Below, piece by piece: positions 8,842 through 19,700 of a stretch of 64,000 bases of DNA. A program made the position numbers and the translations under genes. Position 1 is the stretch's first letter. The number at the start of each line of letters is the position of its first letter. The notes under the pieces were generated by a model, which worked only from the letters and a program-made list of their open reading frames with translations, did no database searches and had not been told where the DNA came from. This DNA comes from Archangium lipolyticum (GTDB lineage Bacteria > Myxococcota > Myxococcia > Myxococcales > Myxococcaceae): positions 186,001 to 250,000 of the forward strand of contig NZ_JANKBZ010000009.1 in the NCBI RefSeq assembly GCF_024623785.1, written 5' to 3'.

Positions 8842-9569
8842 GATACGCCGCCACGCTCTGGTTCTGGGCCGTCTTCGGGCTCACCGCGGTACCGGGGTTC
8901 CTGCTGGGCGTGGTGCTGTGGTTGGTGACGCTGCCGTTCGACCCGGAGCGGCGCGTGCTGCACGCGTACGTGTGCCACTGGTGCTTCCAGTACCTGCGCG
9001 CCTGGCCGGGGTGGAGCGCGCGGGTGGAGGGGCGGGAGCTGCTGCCCGAGGGCCCGTGCGTGCTGGTGGCCAACCACCAGTCCATGGCGGACATCCTCGC
9101 GGCCATGGGCCTCTTCCACCCCTTCAAGTTCGTCTCCAAGGCCTCGCTCTTCCGGATTCCCCTGCTGGGATGGATGATGAGCCTCCTGCGCTACGTGCGG
9201 GTGGAGCGGGGGCGGCCCCAGTCCATGCGCGGGATGCTGGACGTCTGCCGGGCCTGGCTGGGGCGGGGCATGCCGGTGCTCCTCTTTCCGGAGGGCACCT
9301 ACGGCGAGGCGGGCCGGCTGCTGCCCTTCCGGCGCGGCGCCTTCCGGCTGGCCCAGGAGGCGCGGGTGCCGGTGGTGCCGGTGGTGATTCAGGGCACCAC
9401 GGACCTGGTGGAGGGCGACGGCCCGTGGATGAACCCCCGCGCGCGCGTGTACGTCCGGGTGCTGCCGCCCGTCCGCCCGGAGGACTTCGGCTCGGACGAG
9501 GGGGTGCTCGCCGATCGTGTCCGGGGCCTCTTCCTCCAGGCCCTGGGTTCTCATGACTCCTCGGGTTGA
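8838..9569 (+). CDS. plsC: 1-acyl-sn-glycerol-3-phosphate acyltransferase (PlsC family)
   Basis: A 243-residue membrane acyltransferase that esterifies lysophosphatidate or a similar lysolipid. It starts at the GTG 8838-8840, overlapping the SDR stop (GTGA). One hydrophobic segment spans about residues 5-30. The catalytic NHQSMAD (HX4D) is near residue 80, the substrate-binding FPEGTYGE near 155, and [11 protein letters not shown] near 180. Order and spacing match PlsC. Coupling with the SDR gene suggests the two act on the same acyl intermediates, which is inference. Confidence 0.88.
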   Translation: MRYAATLWFWAVFGLTAVPGFLLGVVLWLVTLPFDPERRVLHAYVCHWCFQYLRAWPGWSARVEGRELLPEGPCVLVANHQSMADILAAMGLFHPFKFVSKASLFRIPLLGWMMSLLRYVRVERGRPQSMRGMLDVCRAWLGRGMPVLLFPEGTYGEAGRLLPFRRGAFRLAQEARVPVVPVVIQGTTDLVEGDGPWMNPRARVYVRVLPPVRPEDFGSDEGVLADRVRGLFLQALGSHDSSG

Positions 9570-9586
9570 GATAAACACGTCCCCCC

Positions 9587-10378
9587 ATGCCCACGCGCCT
9601 GCGGCTCTACCAGGTCGATGCCTTCACTTCCCAGGTCTTCGGCGGCAACCCCGCCGCGGTGTGCCCGCTCGATGCGTGGCTGCCGGACGAGGTGCTCCAG
9701 GCCATCGCCTCGGAGAACAACCTCTCGGAGACGGCCTTCGTCCTGCGAGACGAGGTGCGCGGCTGGCAGATCCGCTGGTTCACCCCCACGCAGGAGGTGG
9801 ACCTGTGCGGTCATGCGACGCTGGCGTCGGCCTACATCCTCTTCACGCGCCTGGCGCCGGGGCTTGAACGGGCGCAGTTCAACTCGCGCTCGGGGCCGCT
9901 GGTGGTGACGCAGCTGGAAGGGGACTGGATGGAGATGGATTTCCCGGCCCGGCCGCCCCAGCCGTGCGCGGTGCCGGAGGGGCTCGTCGAGGCCCTGGGC
10001 GCCGAGCCGCGGGAGACGCTCCTGTCGCGTGATCTGCTGGCGGTGTTCGACAGCGAGGAGCAGGTGCGGGCGCTGGCGCCGGACATGGCGAAGCTGGCGC
10101 AGCTGGACTACTTCGCGGTGACGGCGACGGCGCGAGGCTCGGAGGCGGACTTCGTCTCGCGCTTCTTCGCGCCGCGGGTGGGCGTGCCGGAGGATCCGGT
10201 GACGGGCTCGGCGCACTGCACGCTGGTGCCGTACTGGGCGGAGAAGCTGGGCAAGCAGCAGTTGCTGGCGCACCAGGTGTCCCTCCGTGGCGGCGTGCTC
10301 CAGTGCGAGGACCGCGGCGAGCGCGTGGGGATCGCCGGACAGGCGGTGCTGTACCTCGAGGGACACATCATCTTGTGA
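9587..10378 (+). CDS. PhzF-family isomerase
   Basis: A 263-residue protein of the diaminopimelate-epimerase fold. It opens with LYQVDAFTSQVFGGNPAAV, the family hallmark. The catalytic Glu lies in SENNLSETAFV (about residue 46), and the second-half motifs DLCGHATLASA and PEDPVTGSAHC are present. Most PhzF homologues outside phenazine clusters have unknown substrates, and no phenazine genes are nearby. It follows the acyltransferase after 17 bases on the same strand and is probably the last gene of that transcript. A dispersed repeat lies just after the stop. Confidence 0.9.
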   Translation: MPTRLRLYQVDAFTSQVFGGNPAAVCPLDAWLPDEVLQAIASENNLSETAFVLRDEVRGWQIRWFTPTQEVDLCGHATLASAYILFTRLAPGLERAQFNSRSGPLVVTQLEGDWMEMDFPARPPQPCAVPEGLVEALGAEPRETLLSRDLLAVFDSEEQVRALAPDMAKLAQLDYFAVTATARGSEADFVSRFFAPRVGVPEDPVTGSAHCTLVPYWAEKLGKQQLLAHQVSLRGGVLQCEDRGERVGIAGQAVLYLEGHIIL

Positions 10379-10382
10379 CGCC

Positions 10383-10416
10383 CCCTCTCCCTTTGGGAGA
10401 GGGCTGGGGTGAGGGT
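10383..10416 (+). repeat. Dispersed palindromic repeat, copy 1
   Basis: CCCTCTCCC, loop TTT, GGGAGAGGG, then CTGGGGTGAGGGT. It lies five bases after the PhzF stop. The same unit recurs at 34634, 39098, 43133 and 48203 (REP-like element). Confidence 0.85.
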
Positions 10417-10574
10417 CTTCCCCTACCGTTCGCTCCGGGTCCTCGGTGTAGGCCCCATTCTCACCGTTGGCACCGTGCCCGGTGGCGTGCACACTGCGCG
10501 CCGCCTGAACGTACGAGCAGGCAGCGGAACCCACCGCTTCCGGCTCGTGGCGGACACAGGAGGGGAGCGCACGG

Positions 10575-11819
10575 ATGCGCCTGCTGCACACTTCGGACTG
10601 GCACCTCGGGCATACGCTGTACGACACCTCGCGAGAGGCCGAGCACTCGGCCTTCCTCGAGTGGCTGCTCGACACGCTCGAGACGCAGAAGGTCGACGCG
10701 CTCCTGGTGGCGGGCGACATCTTCGACACCGCCAACCCCAGCGCCGAGGCCCAGGCCTCCTGGTACCGGTTCGTCGCCCAGGCGCGCCGGCGCTGCCCCC
10801 GGCTCGACATCGTCGTCATCGGCGGCAACCACGATTCGGCCGCGCGCCTGGATGCGCCGGATCCCCTCTTCGCCGCGCTCGACGTGCGCGTGGTGGGCGG
10901 GCTGCCCAGGTCACGCGGCTCGATGGACCTGGAGCGCCTGCTGGTGCCTGTGAAGGACGCGCAGGGCAAGGTGGGCGCGTGGGTCGCGGCGGTGCCGTAC
11001 CTGCGGCCCGCGGATCTACCGCTCGTGGCCGAGGAGGTGGGCGACAGGCTCGTCGAGGGCGTGCGCTCCATCTACGCCGAGGTGCTGGAGGGCGCGCGCT
11101 CCAGGCGCAAGGCCGGACAGGCCCTCGTGGCCATGGGCCACTGCTACATGGTGGGCACCGAATTGTCCGCGCTCAGCGAGCGCAAGATCCTCGGAGGCAA
11201 CCAGCACGCCCTCCCGGTGGACCTCTTCCCCGAGGACGTGGCGTACGCGGCGCTCGGGCACCTGCACAAGGCGCAGCGCGTGGGTGGACGCGAGGGCGTG
11301 CGCTACAGCGGCTCGCCCCTGCCCCTGTCCCTCTCCGAGGCCAGCTACGCGCACCAGGTGCTGCTGGTGGAGCTGGACGGCGAGTCGCTCTCCTCCGTGA
11401 GGCCGCTGCACGTGCCTCGCCGGGTGGAGATCCTCCGGGTGCCCGCGCGCGACGTGGCCACGCTGGATGACGTGGTGCAGCAGCTGGAGGCCCTGCCCGA
11501 GCTGGAGGCGGAGACCCCCGATTGGCGCCGCCCCTACCTGGAGGTGTGCGTCGCGCTGCCCCGCCCCGAGCCCGCGCTGCGCCGCCGCGTGGAGGCCGCG
11601 CTCGAGGGCAAGGCCGCGCGCCTGGTGAAGCTCACCCCCGCCTATACGGGCACGGGCAACGCGCTCGCGGATGGCCGGCCGGGCCTCTCCCTCAAGGAGC
11701 GCACCCCCGAGGACGTCTTCCGCGCCCGCTACGCGCGTGACTACACCGAGCCGCCGGAGCCCGCGCTGTTCGAGGCCTTCCACTCGCTGCTCACCCAGGT
11801 GCAGGAGGACGCGTCGTGA
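10575..11819 (+). CDS. sbcD: SbcD, nuclease subunit of the SbcCD (Mre11-Rad50-like) complex
   Basis: A 414-residue Mn-dependent nuclease that with SbcC opens hairpins and blocked DNA ends. Phosphoesterase motifs appear in order: HTSDWHLGHTLYD at residues 5-17, LVAGDIFDTANPS near 50, IGGNHDSAARL near 85, and later GHCYMVG and YAALGHLHKAQ. The C-terminal capping region follows from about 280. GGAGG upstream of the ATG fits. Its last four bases overlap the SbcC start, so the two proteins are translationally coupled. Confidence 0.96.
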   Translation: MRLLHTSDWHLGHTLYDTSREAEHSAFLEWLLDTLETQKVDALLVAGDIFDTANPSAEAQASWYRFVAQARRRCPRLDIVVIGGNHDSAARLDAPDPLFAALDVRVVGGLPRSRGSMDLERLLVPVKDAQGKVGAWVAAVPYLRPADLPLVAEEVGDRLVEGVRSIYAEVLEGARSRRKAGQALVAMGHCYMVGTELSALSERKILGGNQHALPVDLFPEDVAYAALGHLHKAQRVGGREGVRYSGSPLPLSLSEASYAHQVLLVELDGESLSSVRPLHVPRRVEILRVPARDVATLDDVVQQLEALPELEAETPDWRRPYLEVCVALPRPEPALRRRVEAALEGKAARLVKLTPAYTGTGNALADGRPGLSLKERTPEDVFRARYARDYTEPPEPALFEAFHSLLTQVQEDAS

Positions 11820-14800
11820 GGATTCTCGCCATCCGTGGCCGCAACCTGACGAGCCTCGCGGGCGACTTCGCGCTGGAGCTGGACCAGCCGCCGCTCGACA
11901 AGCTGGGGCTGTTCGCCATCACCGGCGCCACGGGCGCGGGCAAGAGCACGCTGCTGGACGCCATGTGCCTCGCCCTCTTCGATCGCACGCCCCGGCTGAG
12001 CGATCGCGGAGGCGCGCCGGTGGGCCGTCCGGACGAGGACGAGGAGGCGCGGCTTCAGGCCAACGACGTGCGCGGCATGCTGCGGCGGGGCGCGGGCGAG
12101 GGCTTCGCCGAGGTGGACTTCCTGGGCAAGGATGGCAGGCGCTACCGCGCGCGCTGGTCTGTGTGGCGGGCGCGCAACCGCGCCGAGGGCCGCTTCCGTC
12201 CCCAGGAGATGAGCCTCACCGACGCGGCCACCCAGCAGACCTTCGGGCGCACCAAGTCCGAGGTGCTCAAGGCCATCGAGGAGCGGCTGGGCCTGTCCTT
12301 CGACCAGTTCCGCCGCTCGGCGCTGCTGGCGCAGGGCGAGTTCGCCGCCTTCCTGCGCGCGGATGCCAACGAGCGCGCGGAGCTGCTGGAGCGGATGACG
12401 GGGACGGAGGTGTACAGCCGGGTGTCCATGGCCGCGCACCAGCGCCACAAGTCGGCGCAGGAGGAGTTGGACGCGCTGGAGAGGGGCGTGAAGGCCATTC
12501 CCCGTCTGCCGGACGAGGAGCGCGCGGCGGTGGAGGAGAGCCGCGCCCGCGAGGAGTCGGCGCTGGTGGAGGCCCGGGCGGTGCAGGCCCGGGCCGAGCA
12601 GGCGCTCCTCTGGTACACGGAGCGCTCGCGGCTGGTGGCACAGGAGGCGGATGCGGAACGGGCCCTTCAGGGCGCGGCGGAGGCGCTGCGGGCCGCGGAG
12701 CCTCGGAAGGCGGAGCTGGAGCGGGTGCGTGCCGCGGAAGTGTTGCGTGCTCCGCTGAACCGGGCGGACGAGGAGGCGCGGCGCCTGGCGGACGCGGAGT
12801 CGGCGCTGACGGCGCGGCGCGCGGAGGCGGAAGCGGCACGGGCCTCGGAGCAGGTGCGCGAGGAGGTGCGGGCGAAGGCGGAGGCGCGGGCGAAGGCGGC
12901 GGTGGATGCGGAGGCGGCCGCGCGCCCGGCATTGGAAGAGGCGGTGAAGCTGGACGCGGCGCTCGAGCGCGCGCGGAGCGATGCCCAGGAGGCAACGCGG
13001 AAGCTGGACGAGGCCCGGGAGGCCGAGCGGCGGGCCCAGGAGGAGGTGGCGCGGGTGGCGCGGGATGAGTCGTCCGCGCGCTCGGAGGTGGAGTCCGTGC
13101 GGACCTGGCTCACCGAGTACGCACGCCTGGAGGCGCTGGCTCGCGAGTGGCCTCGGTGGGACGCGGAGCTCACCCGCTATGGCCGCGCGGCGCGGGAGGA
13201 GGCCACGGCCCGCGAGTCGCTCGCGAAGGTGAGTGCCCAGGCTGGCGCGCTGAGCGCGGACGCCGAGCGCCGTCGTGAGGAGCGCCGGAAGGCGGGCGAG
13301 TCCGTGCAGGCGGCGGAGGCCACCGTGGCCAGCGCCGAGGCCGCGCTGGGGGTGGATGCCGGTGCGGAGCGGCGGGCCCGGCGGGAGTCGCTGCTGTCGC
13401 GGCAGGAGGGGCTGCGGACGCTGACGGAGGCGCGCAAGGGCGCGAGCGAGGCGGCCCGCGCCGAGCAGGAGGCCACCGAGGAAGCCGCGAGTGCCCGTCT
13501 GGAGCAGGGCGCCGCGACGGCCGAGGCCGAGGCCGCGAAGGTGCGCCGCATCGAGCGGGAGGCCGCGCTGAAGGAGGCACGGCGGGCGCTCACCGAGGCC
13601 CGGGCGACGCTGGACCTCGCGGAGCACCGCGCGGAGCTGCGCGATGGCCACCCCTGCCCGCTCTGTGGTGCCACCGAGCACCCCTACCGCCGCTCCGGCA
13701 CCGCTCTGGAGGGGCTCGCCACGAAGGCGCGGGAGCGCGTGGAGGCGCTGGAAGGGGAGCTGAAGGCCGCGGTGCAGGAGGAGGCCTCGGCCAGCGCGCG
13801 CGCGTCGGCGGCGGGCCCACGTGCGTCCCAGGCGGAGACCCGGCGTGAAGCCGCGGCGAAGCGGCGGCTCCAGCAGCGCGAGGCGTGGAGCCACTCCCGC
13901 GCGAAGCTCCCGGGCGCGCTGCCCCCGGAGGACGTGGAGGCGCCGGACGTCGAGGCCTGGCTGGCGTCGGCGCTCGCGGAGGCGAAGGACCAGCTGGCCT
14001 CGCTGAAGGCCGAGGAGGAGATGGCGGAGAAGCTGGCCCGCGAGGCGAAGGAGGCCCGGGCCGCGCTGACCGTGGCGCGTGAGCGCCTCGACGCAGTGGA
14101 GAAGGTGCTGCGTCAGTCGGAGGAGGCACTGCGCCAGAACACCGAGGCCCAGGCCGCCGCCACCCGGGACGTGGAGCAGGCCACGCGCGTCCGCCAGGAG
14201 GTGCTGGCCGGGCTGGCGGCGCCCTTCAAGGACTCGCAGCGCTGGGAGGAGTCGCTGACGGCCGACCCGGCGAGCTTCCGCGCGCGCTGCGCGAAGTGGG
14301 TGACGGAGTGGAACACCCGCGAGCAGGCGCTCCGCGAGGCGGAGGCGCGCGTGGCGCAGGCGGAGAAGAACCGGGGTCCCGCGGAGACCCTCGCCAAGGA
14401 GCGGAGCTCCCAGGCCGAGCTGTGCGCACGGGAGCTGGCGCGGCTGGAGTCCGCGCTCCAGGAGACGCGGGCCGCGCGCGCGGCGGTGCTCGGAGGGCGT
14501 TCCACCGCCGAGGTGCGTGCCGAGCTGAAGCGGGAGTTGGAGGAGTCCTCCCGCCTCTTCGAGTCCGTGCGCACCGACGCCGAGAAGGCGAAACAGCAGG
14601 CCGCCGCCGCCGCCGCGCGCGTCGAGGAGGCGGTGCGCGCCCGTGAGTCCGCGAGCGCGGCCAGGGCCGAGGCCGAGGCGGCGCTCTCGTCGCAGCTCTC
14701 CGCCCGGGGCCTCACGCTCGAGTCCGTGCGGGCCCTGCTCGCGCGGGATGCCGCCTGGTGCGCGGCCGAGGAAACCGCGCTGACGGCACTCCGCCAGGCG

Positions 14801-15601
14801 CACGAGCACGCGCTCTCCGTACGCAAGGAGCGCGAGGGCCAGCGCACCCGGCACGAGTCCACTGGCCTCCCGTCCATCGCCGAGGCGGATGCTCCGAAAG
14901 CGTGCGAAGACGCCCGCGCGGACACCGAGGCCCGGCGCCAGGCCGCCGCCACCCTGAAGGCCCGGCTCGACCAGGATGACGAGGCCCGCCGCCGTCAGGG
15001 CGAGCAGGCCCGGCTCCTGGAGGAGTTGCAGCGCGCCAGCGGCGTGTGGCGCACGCTCAGCGAGCTCATCGGCTCGCACGATGGCCGCAAGTTCAAGGTG
15101 TTCGCCCAGAGTCTCACCCTGGATGCGCTCCTGCACCACGCCAACGCGCACCTCGAGGAGCTGGCCCCTCGCTACCGCCTCATGCGCGTGCCGAAGTACG
15201 ACCTGGACCTCCAGGTGGTGGATCAGGACATGGGCGACGAGGTGCGCGCCGTCTCCAGCCTCTCGGGCGGGGAGAGCTTCCTCGTCTCGCTGGCGCTCGC
15301 CCTGGGCCTCGCCTCGCTCTCCTCGGAGACGACCCAGGTGGAGACGCTCTTCATCGACGAGGGCTTCGGCACGCTCGACCCGGAGACCCTGGAGGTGGCC
15401 CTGGCCACGCTCGATGCGCTCCAGGCCACCGGCCGGCAGGTGGGCATCATCTCCCACGTGTCGGGACTGGCCGAGCGCATCGGCGTGCAGGTGCGCGTGG
15501 TGAAGCAGGGCGCCGGGCGCAGCCGGCTCGTCGTGATGGGCGAGCCGGGACTCCTCGCCTCCCTGGTTCCCGATGCGAGGCCCTCGGCGTCGGTGGGGTA
15601 G
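11816..15601 (+). CDS. sbcC: SbcC, ATPase/SMC-like subunit of SbcCD
   Basis: A 1261-residue Rad50-type ATPase, starting GTG within GTGA of the sbcD stop. The N-terminal Walker A is ITGATGAGKSTLL (about residues 36-48), with a Q-loop-like LLAQGEFAAFL near 175. Two long Ala/Glu/Arg-rich coiled-coil arms flank a zinc hook, C614-P-L-C617, in HPCPLCGATEHPY. The C-terminal ABC signature SLSGGESFLVSLA is near 1148, Walker B LFIDEGFGTLD near 1177 and the D/H-loop ISHVSGLAERI near 1215. Every element of a functional SbcC is present, and length is slightly above the E. coli protein. Confidence 0.96.
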   Translation: MRILAIRGRNLTSLAGDFALELDQPPLDKLGLFAITGATGAGKSTLLDAMCLALFDRTPRLSDRGGAPVGRPDEDEEARLQANDVRGMLRRGAGEGFAEVDFLGKDGRRYRARWSVWRARNRAEGRFRPQEMSLTDAATQQTFGRTKSEVLKAIEERLGLSFDQFRRSALLAQGEFAAFLRADANERAELLERMTGTEVYSRVSMAAHQRHKSAQEELDALERGVKAIPRLPDEERAAVEESRAREESALVEARAVQARAEQALLWYTERSRLVAQEADAERALQGAAEALRAAEPRKAELERVRAAEVLRAPLNRADEEARRLADAESALTARRAEAEAARASEQVREEVRAKAEARAKAAVDAEAAARPALEEAVKLDAALERARSDAQEATRKLDEAREAERRAQEEVARVARDESSARSEVESVRTWLTEYARLEALAREWPRWDAELTRYGRAAREEATARESLAKVSAQAGALSADAERRREERRKAGESVQAAEATVASAEAALGVDAGAERRARRESLLSRQEGLRTLTEARKGASEAARAEQEATEEAASARLEQGAATAEAEAAKVRRIEREAALKEARRALTEARATLDLAEHRAELRDGHPCPLCGATEHPYRRSGTALEGLATKARERVEALEGELKAAVQEEASASARASAAGPRASQAETRREAAAKRRLQQREAWSHSRAKLPGALPPEDVEAPDVEAWLASALAEAKDQLASLKAEEEMAEKLAREAKEARAALTVARERLDAVEKVLRQSEEALRQNTEAQAAATRDVEQATRVRQEVLAGLAAPFKDSQRWEESLTADPASFRARCAKWVTEWNTREQALREAEARVAQAEKNRGPAETLAKERSSQAELCARELARLESALQETRAARAAVLGGRSTAEVRAELKRELEESSRLFESVRTDAEKAKQQAAAAAARVEEAVRARESASAARAEAEAALSSQLSARGLTLESVRALLARDAAWCAAEETALTALRQAHEHALSVRKEREGQRTRHESTGLPSIAEADAPKACEDARADTEARRQAAATLKARLDQDDEARRRQGEQARLLEELQRASGVWRTLSELIGSHDGRKFKVFAQSLTLDALLHHANAHLEELAPRYRLMRVPKYDLDLQVVDQDMGDEVRAVSSLSGGESFLVSLALALGLASLSSETTQVETLFIDEGFGTLDPETLEVALATLDALQATGRQVGIISHVSGLAERIGVQVRVVKQGAGRSRLVVMGEPGLLASLVPDARPSASVG

Positions 15602-15605
15602 GGCC

Positions 15606-16544
15606 TCAGCTCAGCGGGCCGGCCAGGCTCGCCAGGTAGCGGTCCAGCGTCTGGGAGAAGCTGGGGTCGTCGTTGACGAAGGCGAGCCCCACGCCTCCTT
15701 TATACGGATCATCCACCACGTGCACCACCAGGGCGTCTCCCTGGAGGCGCTCGCCGTTGGGCAGCTTCACCAGCACCGTCACCACGCTGTCCACGGGCGG
15801 GCGGTGCGCCGTGCGCACGAAGAGGCCCCCGTTGGAGATGTTCGTCGCGTGCTCGCGCACGAAGTCCAGCTCCGTGCGGAACTCCATCTCCAGCTTCACC
15901 GCGAAGCGGCGGCCCCGGCGCTGCGTGTCGAACGTCTCGTAGACCTGGCCGGCGGGCCTGTCATCCGTCTCCGCCGGCTCGGGTTCAGGCTCGGGCTCGG
16001 GAGCGGTGGGCTTCGCGGCCGGCGCGGCCTCCTCGGGCTCGGGGGTGGAGTCCGTCGCGGCCCTGGCCGTGTCTTCGAAGAAGGCGATGGGCACGGAGGC
16101 GGGCCCCGGTGGAGGCCCGTCCGGGATGGGCTCGCGCACGGCGAGCTGCTGCAGGTGCCCGTGCAGCACGATGGCCGCCGCCTCGAAGTCCTCCAGGGCG
16201 TGCGTGTCCGGCCCGGTGAGCGCGCCCTCGCGGAACGCATCGCGCTGCGCCTTGGGCAGGCGCCACAGCTCCACCAGCGTCCCACCGCTCTGCTGCACCT
16301 GCTCCGTCAGCGCCTCCACCGCCGCTCGCGGGTAGCTGGGCACCTCCACCTTCAGCTCCAGCGACGCCTCCGCCTCTCGCAGGGCCACGACGATGCCAGG
16401 CGGCTTCGGCGAGGGCAGCAACGCCCCGAGCCCCTCCACCAGCTCCCGCACCCGCTCCGCACGGGCCGAGCCGTTCCACAACGCCGCGAGACCGAACACT
16501 GGCACGTCGACGGAGGATAGCCGAGCCTGCCTCCCCTGGGTCAT
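15606..16544 (-). CDS. PilZ-domain protein with acidic/proline-rich linker
   Basis: A 312-residue protein. The C-terminal PilZ domain (about 205-312) has the c-di-GMP motifs RRGRRF and NISNGG in correct spacing and matches the TIGR02266 family common in myxobacteria. The N-terminal part (1-150) has no recognised domain. Residues 160-200 are a low-complexity Glu/Pro/Ala linker (PEPEPEPEPAE). It is a likely c-di-GMP effector, possibly for motility or surface polysaccharide; the target is unknown. The start at ATG 16544 has only a weak AGGA upstream. Convergent with sbcC, with four bases between stops, and divergent from the lipoprotein at 16750. Confidence 0.8.
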   Translation of the reverse strand: MTQGRQARLSSVDVPVFGLAALWNGSARAERVRELVEGLGALLPSPKPPGIVVALREAEASLELKVEVPSYPRAAVEALTEQVQQSGGTLVELWRLPKAQRDAFREGALTGPDTHALEDFEAAAIVLHGHLQQLAVREPIPDGPPPGPASVPIAFFEDTARAATDSTPEPEEAAPAAKPTAPEPEPEPEPAETDDRPAGQVYETFDTQRRGRRFAVKLEMEFRTELDFVREHATNISNGGLFVRTAHRPPVDSVVTVLVKLPNGERLQGDALVVHVVDDPYKGGVGLAFVNDDPSFSQTLDRYLASLAGPLS

Positions 16545-16749
16545 CTATCGTGTATTTCCTGTTAATGGCCGTTCTGCAACCGGACAGCTGCAAATGTTCC
16601 AGGCGCCTGGACACCTACCATGCGGGCATCAGTCAACTGGAGACATGCGCCTAGACTCCCACCTCAACAAAGGAGGAGTGCAATCGTAGGCTTCGCGGAA
16701 TGCAGTCCCCCTCTTACCACCTCCTCACTTCCGCGGGTTTCGATTTGCT

Positions 16750-19700
16750 ATGAGTGTCCCTTCCAGATTCCTTGCGGCCGCTCTGCTCGTGGCCGCTCTC
16801 GTTACGGGTTGTCCGGGTCCAGGAGTCGATCCGGGCGAAGATGATGCCGGTCATGTCGACCCCATTCCCACCGACGACGGTGGCACCCCAGACGCCGGTG
16901 ATGGAGGTTCTCCCGACGGTGGTGGCCAGAATCCCGACCAGGTCGAGATTCCGGTGCCCAGCACTCGCGATCCGAACAACAACAAGATCGACACCGACTG
17001 CGACGGCCTGTCGAACGCGGAGGAGTGGGGCAACCTCTACGCGCCGGGCAGCCTGAAGACGAAGCCGGGCGTGCGCGACTCGGACGGCGACGGCCTGCGC
17101 GACGGCGTCGAGGTGGGTCGCACCACCAGCAGCTTCAATACGACCGCGGAATGCCTGGCCCTCTTCATCGCCGACGCGGACCCGGCCACCCGGACCAACC
17201 CCACCAACCCGGATACGGATGGTGACGGCCTGAAGGACGGCCTGGAGGACACCAACCGCAACGGCAGGAAGGACCCGGGTGAGACGGACCCGGCCAACCC
17301 GGACACGGACGGAGATGGTCTGCTGGACGGCGCCGAGGACGCCAACCTCAACGGCGTGCTGGACCTGGGCGAGACCGACCCGCGCCTGCGTGACATGGAC
17401 GGCGATGGACTCTCGGACAACATCGAGCTGAACGTCACCCGCACCGACCCGCGCAACCCCGACACGGACAACGACACCTGCAAGGACGGCGCGGAGGACA
17501 TCAACGGCAACGGCCAGAAGGACCCGGGCGATACGGATCCGCTCAACGGCAAGGACTGCGGCACGGGCACCCGGCCGGACTCGGACAACGATGGCCAGCC
17601 GGACGACGTCGAGGATCGCAACGGCAACGGCATCGTGGACCCGGGCGAGACCGACAAGAACAACCCCGACACGGACGGTGACGGGCTGAAGGACGGCGTG
17701 GAGGACAAGGACCACAACGGCGCGGTGGACTCGGGCGAGTCGAACCCCCTCTCCAAGGACTCGGACTGCGACGGCCTGCTCGATGGCCCCAACCAGGGCA
17801 CCTTCCTGGGCGAGGACGTCAACGGCAACGGCCTGAAGGATCCGGGTGAGACCGACCCGTCCAAGCGCGACACCGACGGCGACGGCCTGCTGGACGGCGT
17901 GGAGCGCGGTGTCACCACCGCCGCGGCTCCCGTCACCAATTGCGGCTACTCCGGCGACCAGGACCCGGGCACCAAGACGGACCCCCTGGACAACGACTCG
18001 GACAACGACGGCATCGCCGACGGCGCCGAGGACGCCAACCAGAACGGCCGCAAGGACCCCGGCGAGCTGGACCCGAAGAATGGCGCGGATGGCGCCGTCA
18101 ACACGCCGGCCGGCCAGGCCTGCTCCGCCAACAACCTGCGGCAGGTGACGTTCCGCGAGGACAGCGGCGGTGACGTCCGCCTGGCGCTCCGCCCCGAGTT
18201 CCAGGAGGTGAAGCAGATCGTCGTGAACGGCGGCGGCAAGGGTTTCGTCGGCTATGACGACACCCACAAGGTGGCGTTCATCGCCTTCAAGCGCGGGCAG
18301 GCGGGCACCTCGACCACGGCGATCGGTGACGAGGCGTACGTGCGCGGCCTGTTCAATCCGTCGGTGACGTCGACCACGATCACCACCCAGACCTTCACCA
18401 CCTGGGACAACCACCCGGCGGTGCTGGCCTACTATGACCAGCCCGCGACCACCAACCTGCGCGACTACGCCAACACCATGGCCAACTCGCTCGTCGGTGC
18501 GGGCGCTGGCACGCTCACGGGCGGCTCGGGCGTGACCGGTCCGTACAAGATCCAGGCGCAGTACGTGCACCGCTCGAACTCGAGCGTGCTGGTGGTGCTG
18601 GCCATCACTCCCGCCAACCGCTTCGTGGAGCCGGGCCTCTTCGTCATGAGCGACACCGCGGGCGGCACGGCGCTGGCCCAGTTCGGTGACGCGGACGCGG
18701 TGCAGTGCGAGACCTTCACCACGGGCAACGGCATGGCCGACTTCCTCTTCGTGGTGGACGACAGCGGTTCCATGGAGACGTCCCAGAACGCGCTGGGTCA
18801 GGCCGCCACGGCCGTGGCCAACCGGTTGAGCAACTCGCAGCTCGACTGGCGCATCGCCATGGTGAGCTCGTCCTACACCCAGACCGGCTATGGCATCCCC
18901 AACGCCGGAGTGTTCCGCGGCTTCACCAACAACATCGATCAGTTCAAGGCGTGGTTGGTGAAGGGCGCCACGTGCCCCGACCCCACCCAGGGGTGCTGGA
19001 TCGGCATCAGCGGCTCCAGCGACGAGAAGTCCCTGCACAGCGCGCGCGGCGCGGTGGACCACATGACCAATGCCGGCACCGCCGCCGCCCAGAAGTACCG
19101 TCCGGGCGCGAAGCTGGTGGTCATCATCCTCACCGACGTGCGTGACACGAACGACAACACGCCCGTCAGCACGTACATCGACTACTTCAAGGGCGCGAAC
19201 CCCACCGGCCAGCTCATCCAGATGCACGGCATCATCTGCGACCCGGCCGGCGGCGGCGAGTGCTACCCGGGCGAGCCCATCAACGATCAGCGGCACATCG
19301 AGGTCATCCAGGCCACGGGCGGTGTCACGGGCAGCATTCGCAGCGCCACGTCCATCCAGAACACCATCAACACCATCATGGACAGCGCGATCGCCTCCTC
19401 GGGCTACCGCACGCTCAAGCCGCCCATCGGCGCCTCGGTGCGTGTGGCGGTGGCGTCGGTGAGGGATCCCTCGCAGTGCAACGCGAGCGACCTGCCGCGC
19501 AGCCGCGTGAACGGCTTCGACGTGGACGGCGTCAGCCAGGCGCTGGCCTTCTACGGTGCGTGCCGTCCCGCCGCCGCGGGCTCGACGCAGGCCGCCATCT
19601 CCTACCGCTACTGGTCCGACCTCACGCCGAACAAGGATGGCAACCCGCCGCCCTGCTCGGGCGACACGGGCTACTACGACCCGACGCAGGCGGACTTCTG

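Noticed and set aside
11741-15457. 1238-codon open frame antisense to sbcC
   Set aside because: Typical antisense shadow of an Ala/Glu-rich coiled-coil gene in high-GC DNA; composition is Leu/Arg/His/Gly-rich and no domain is visible.
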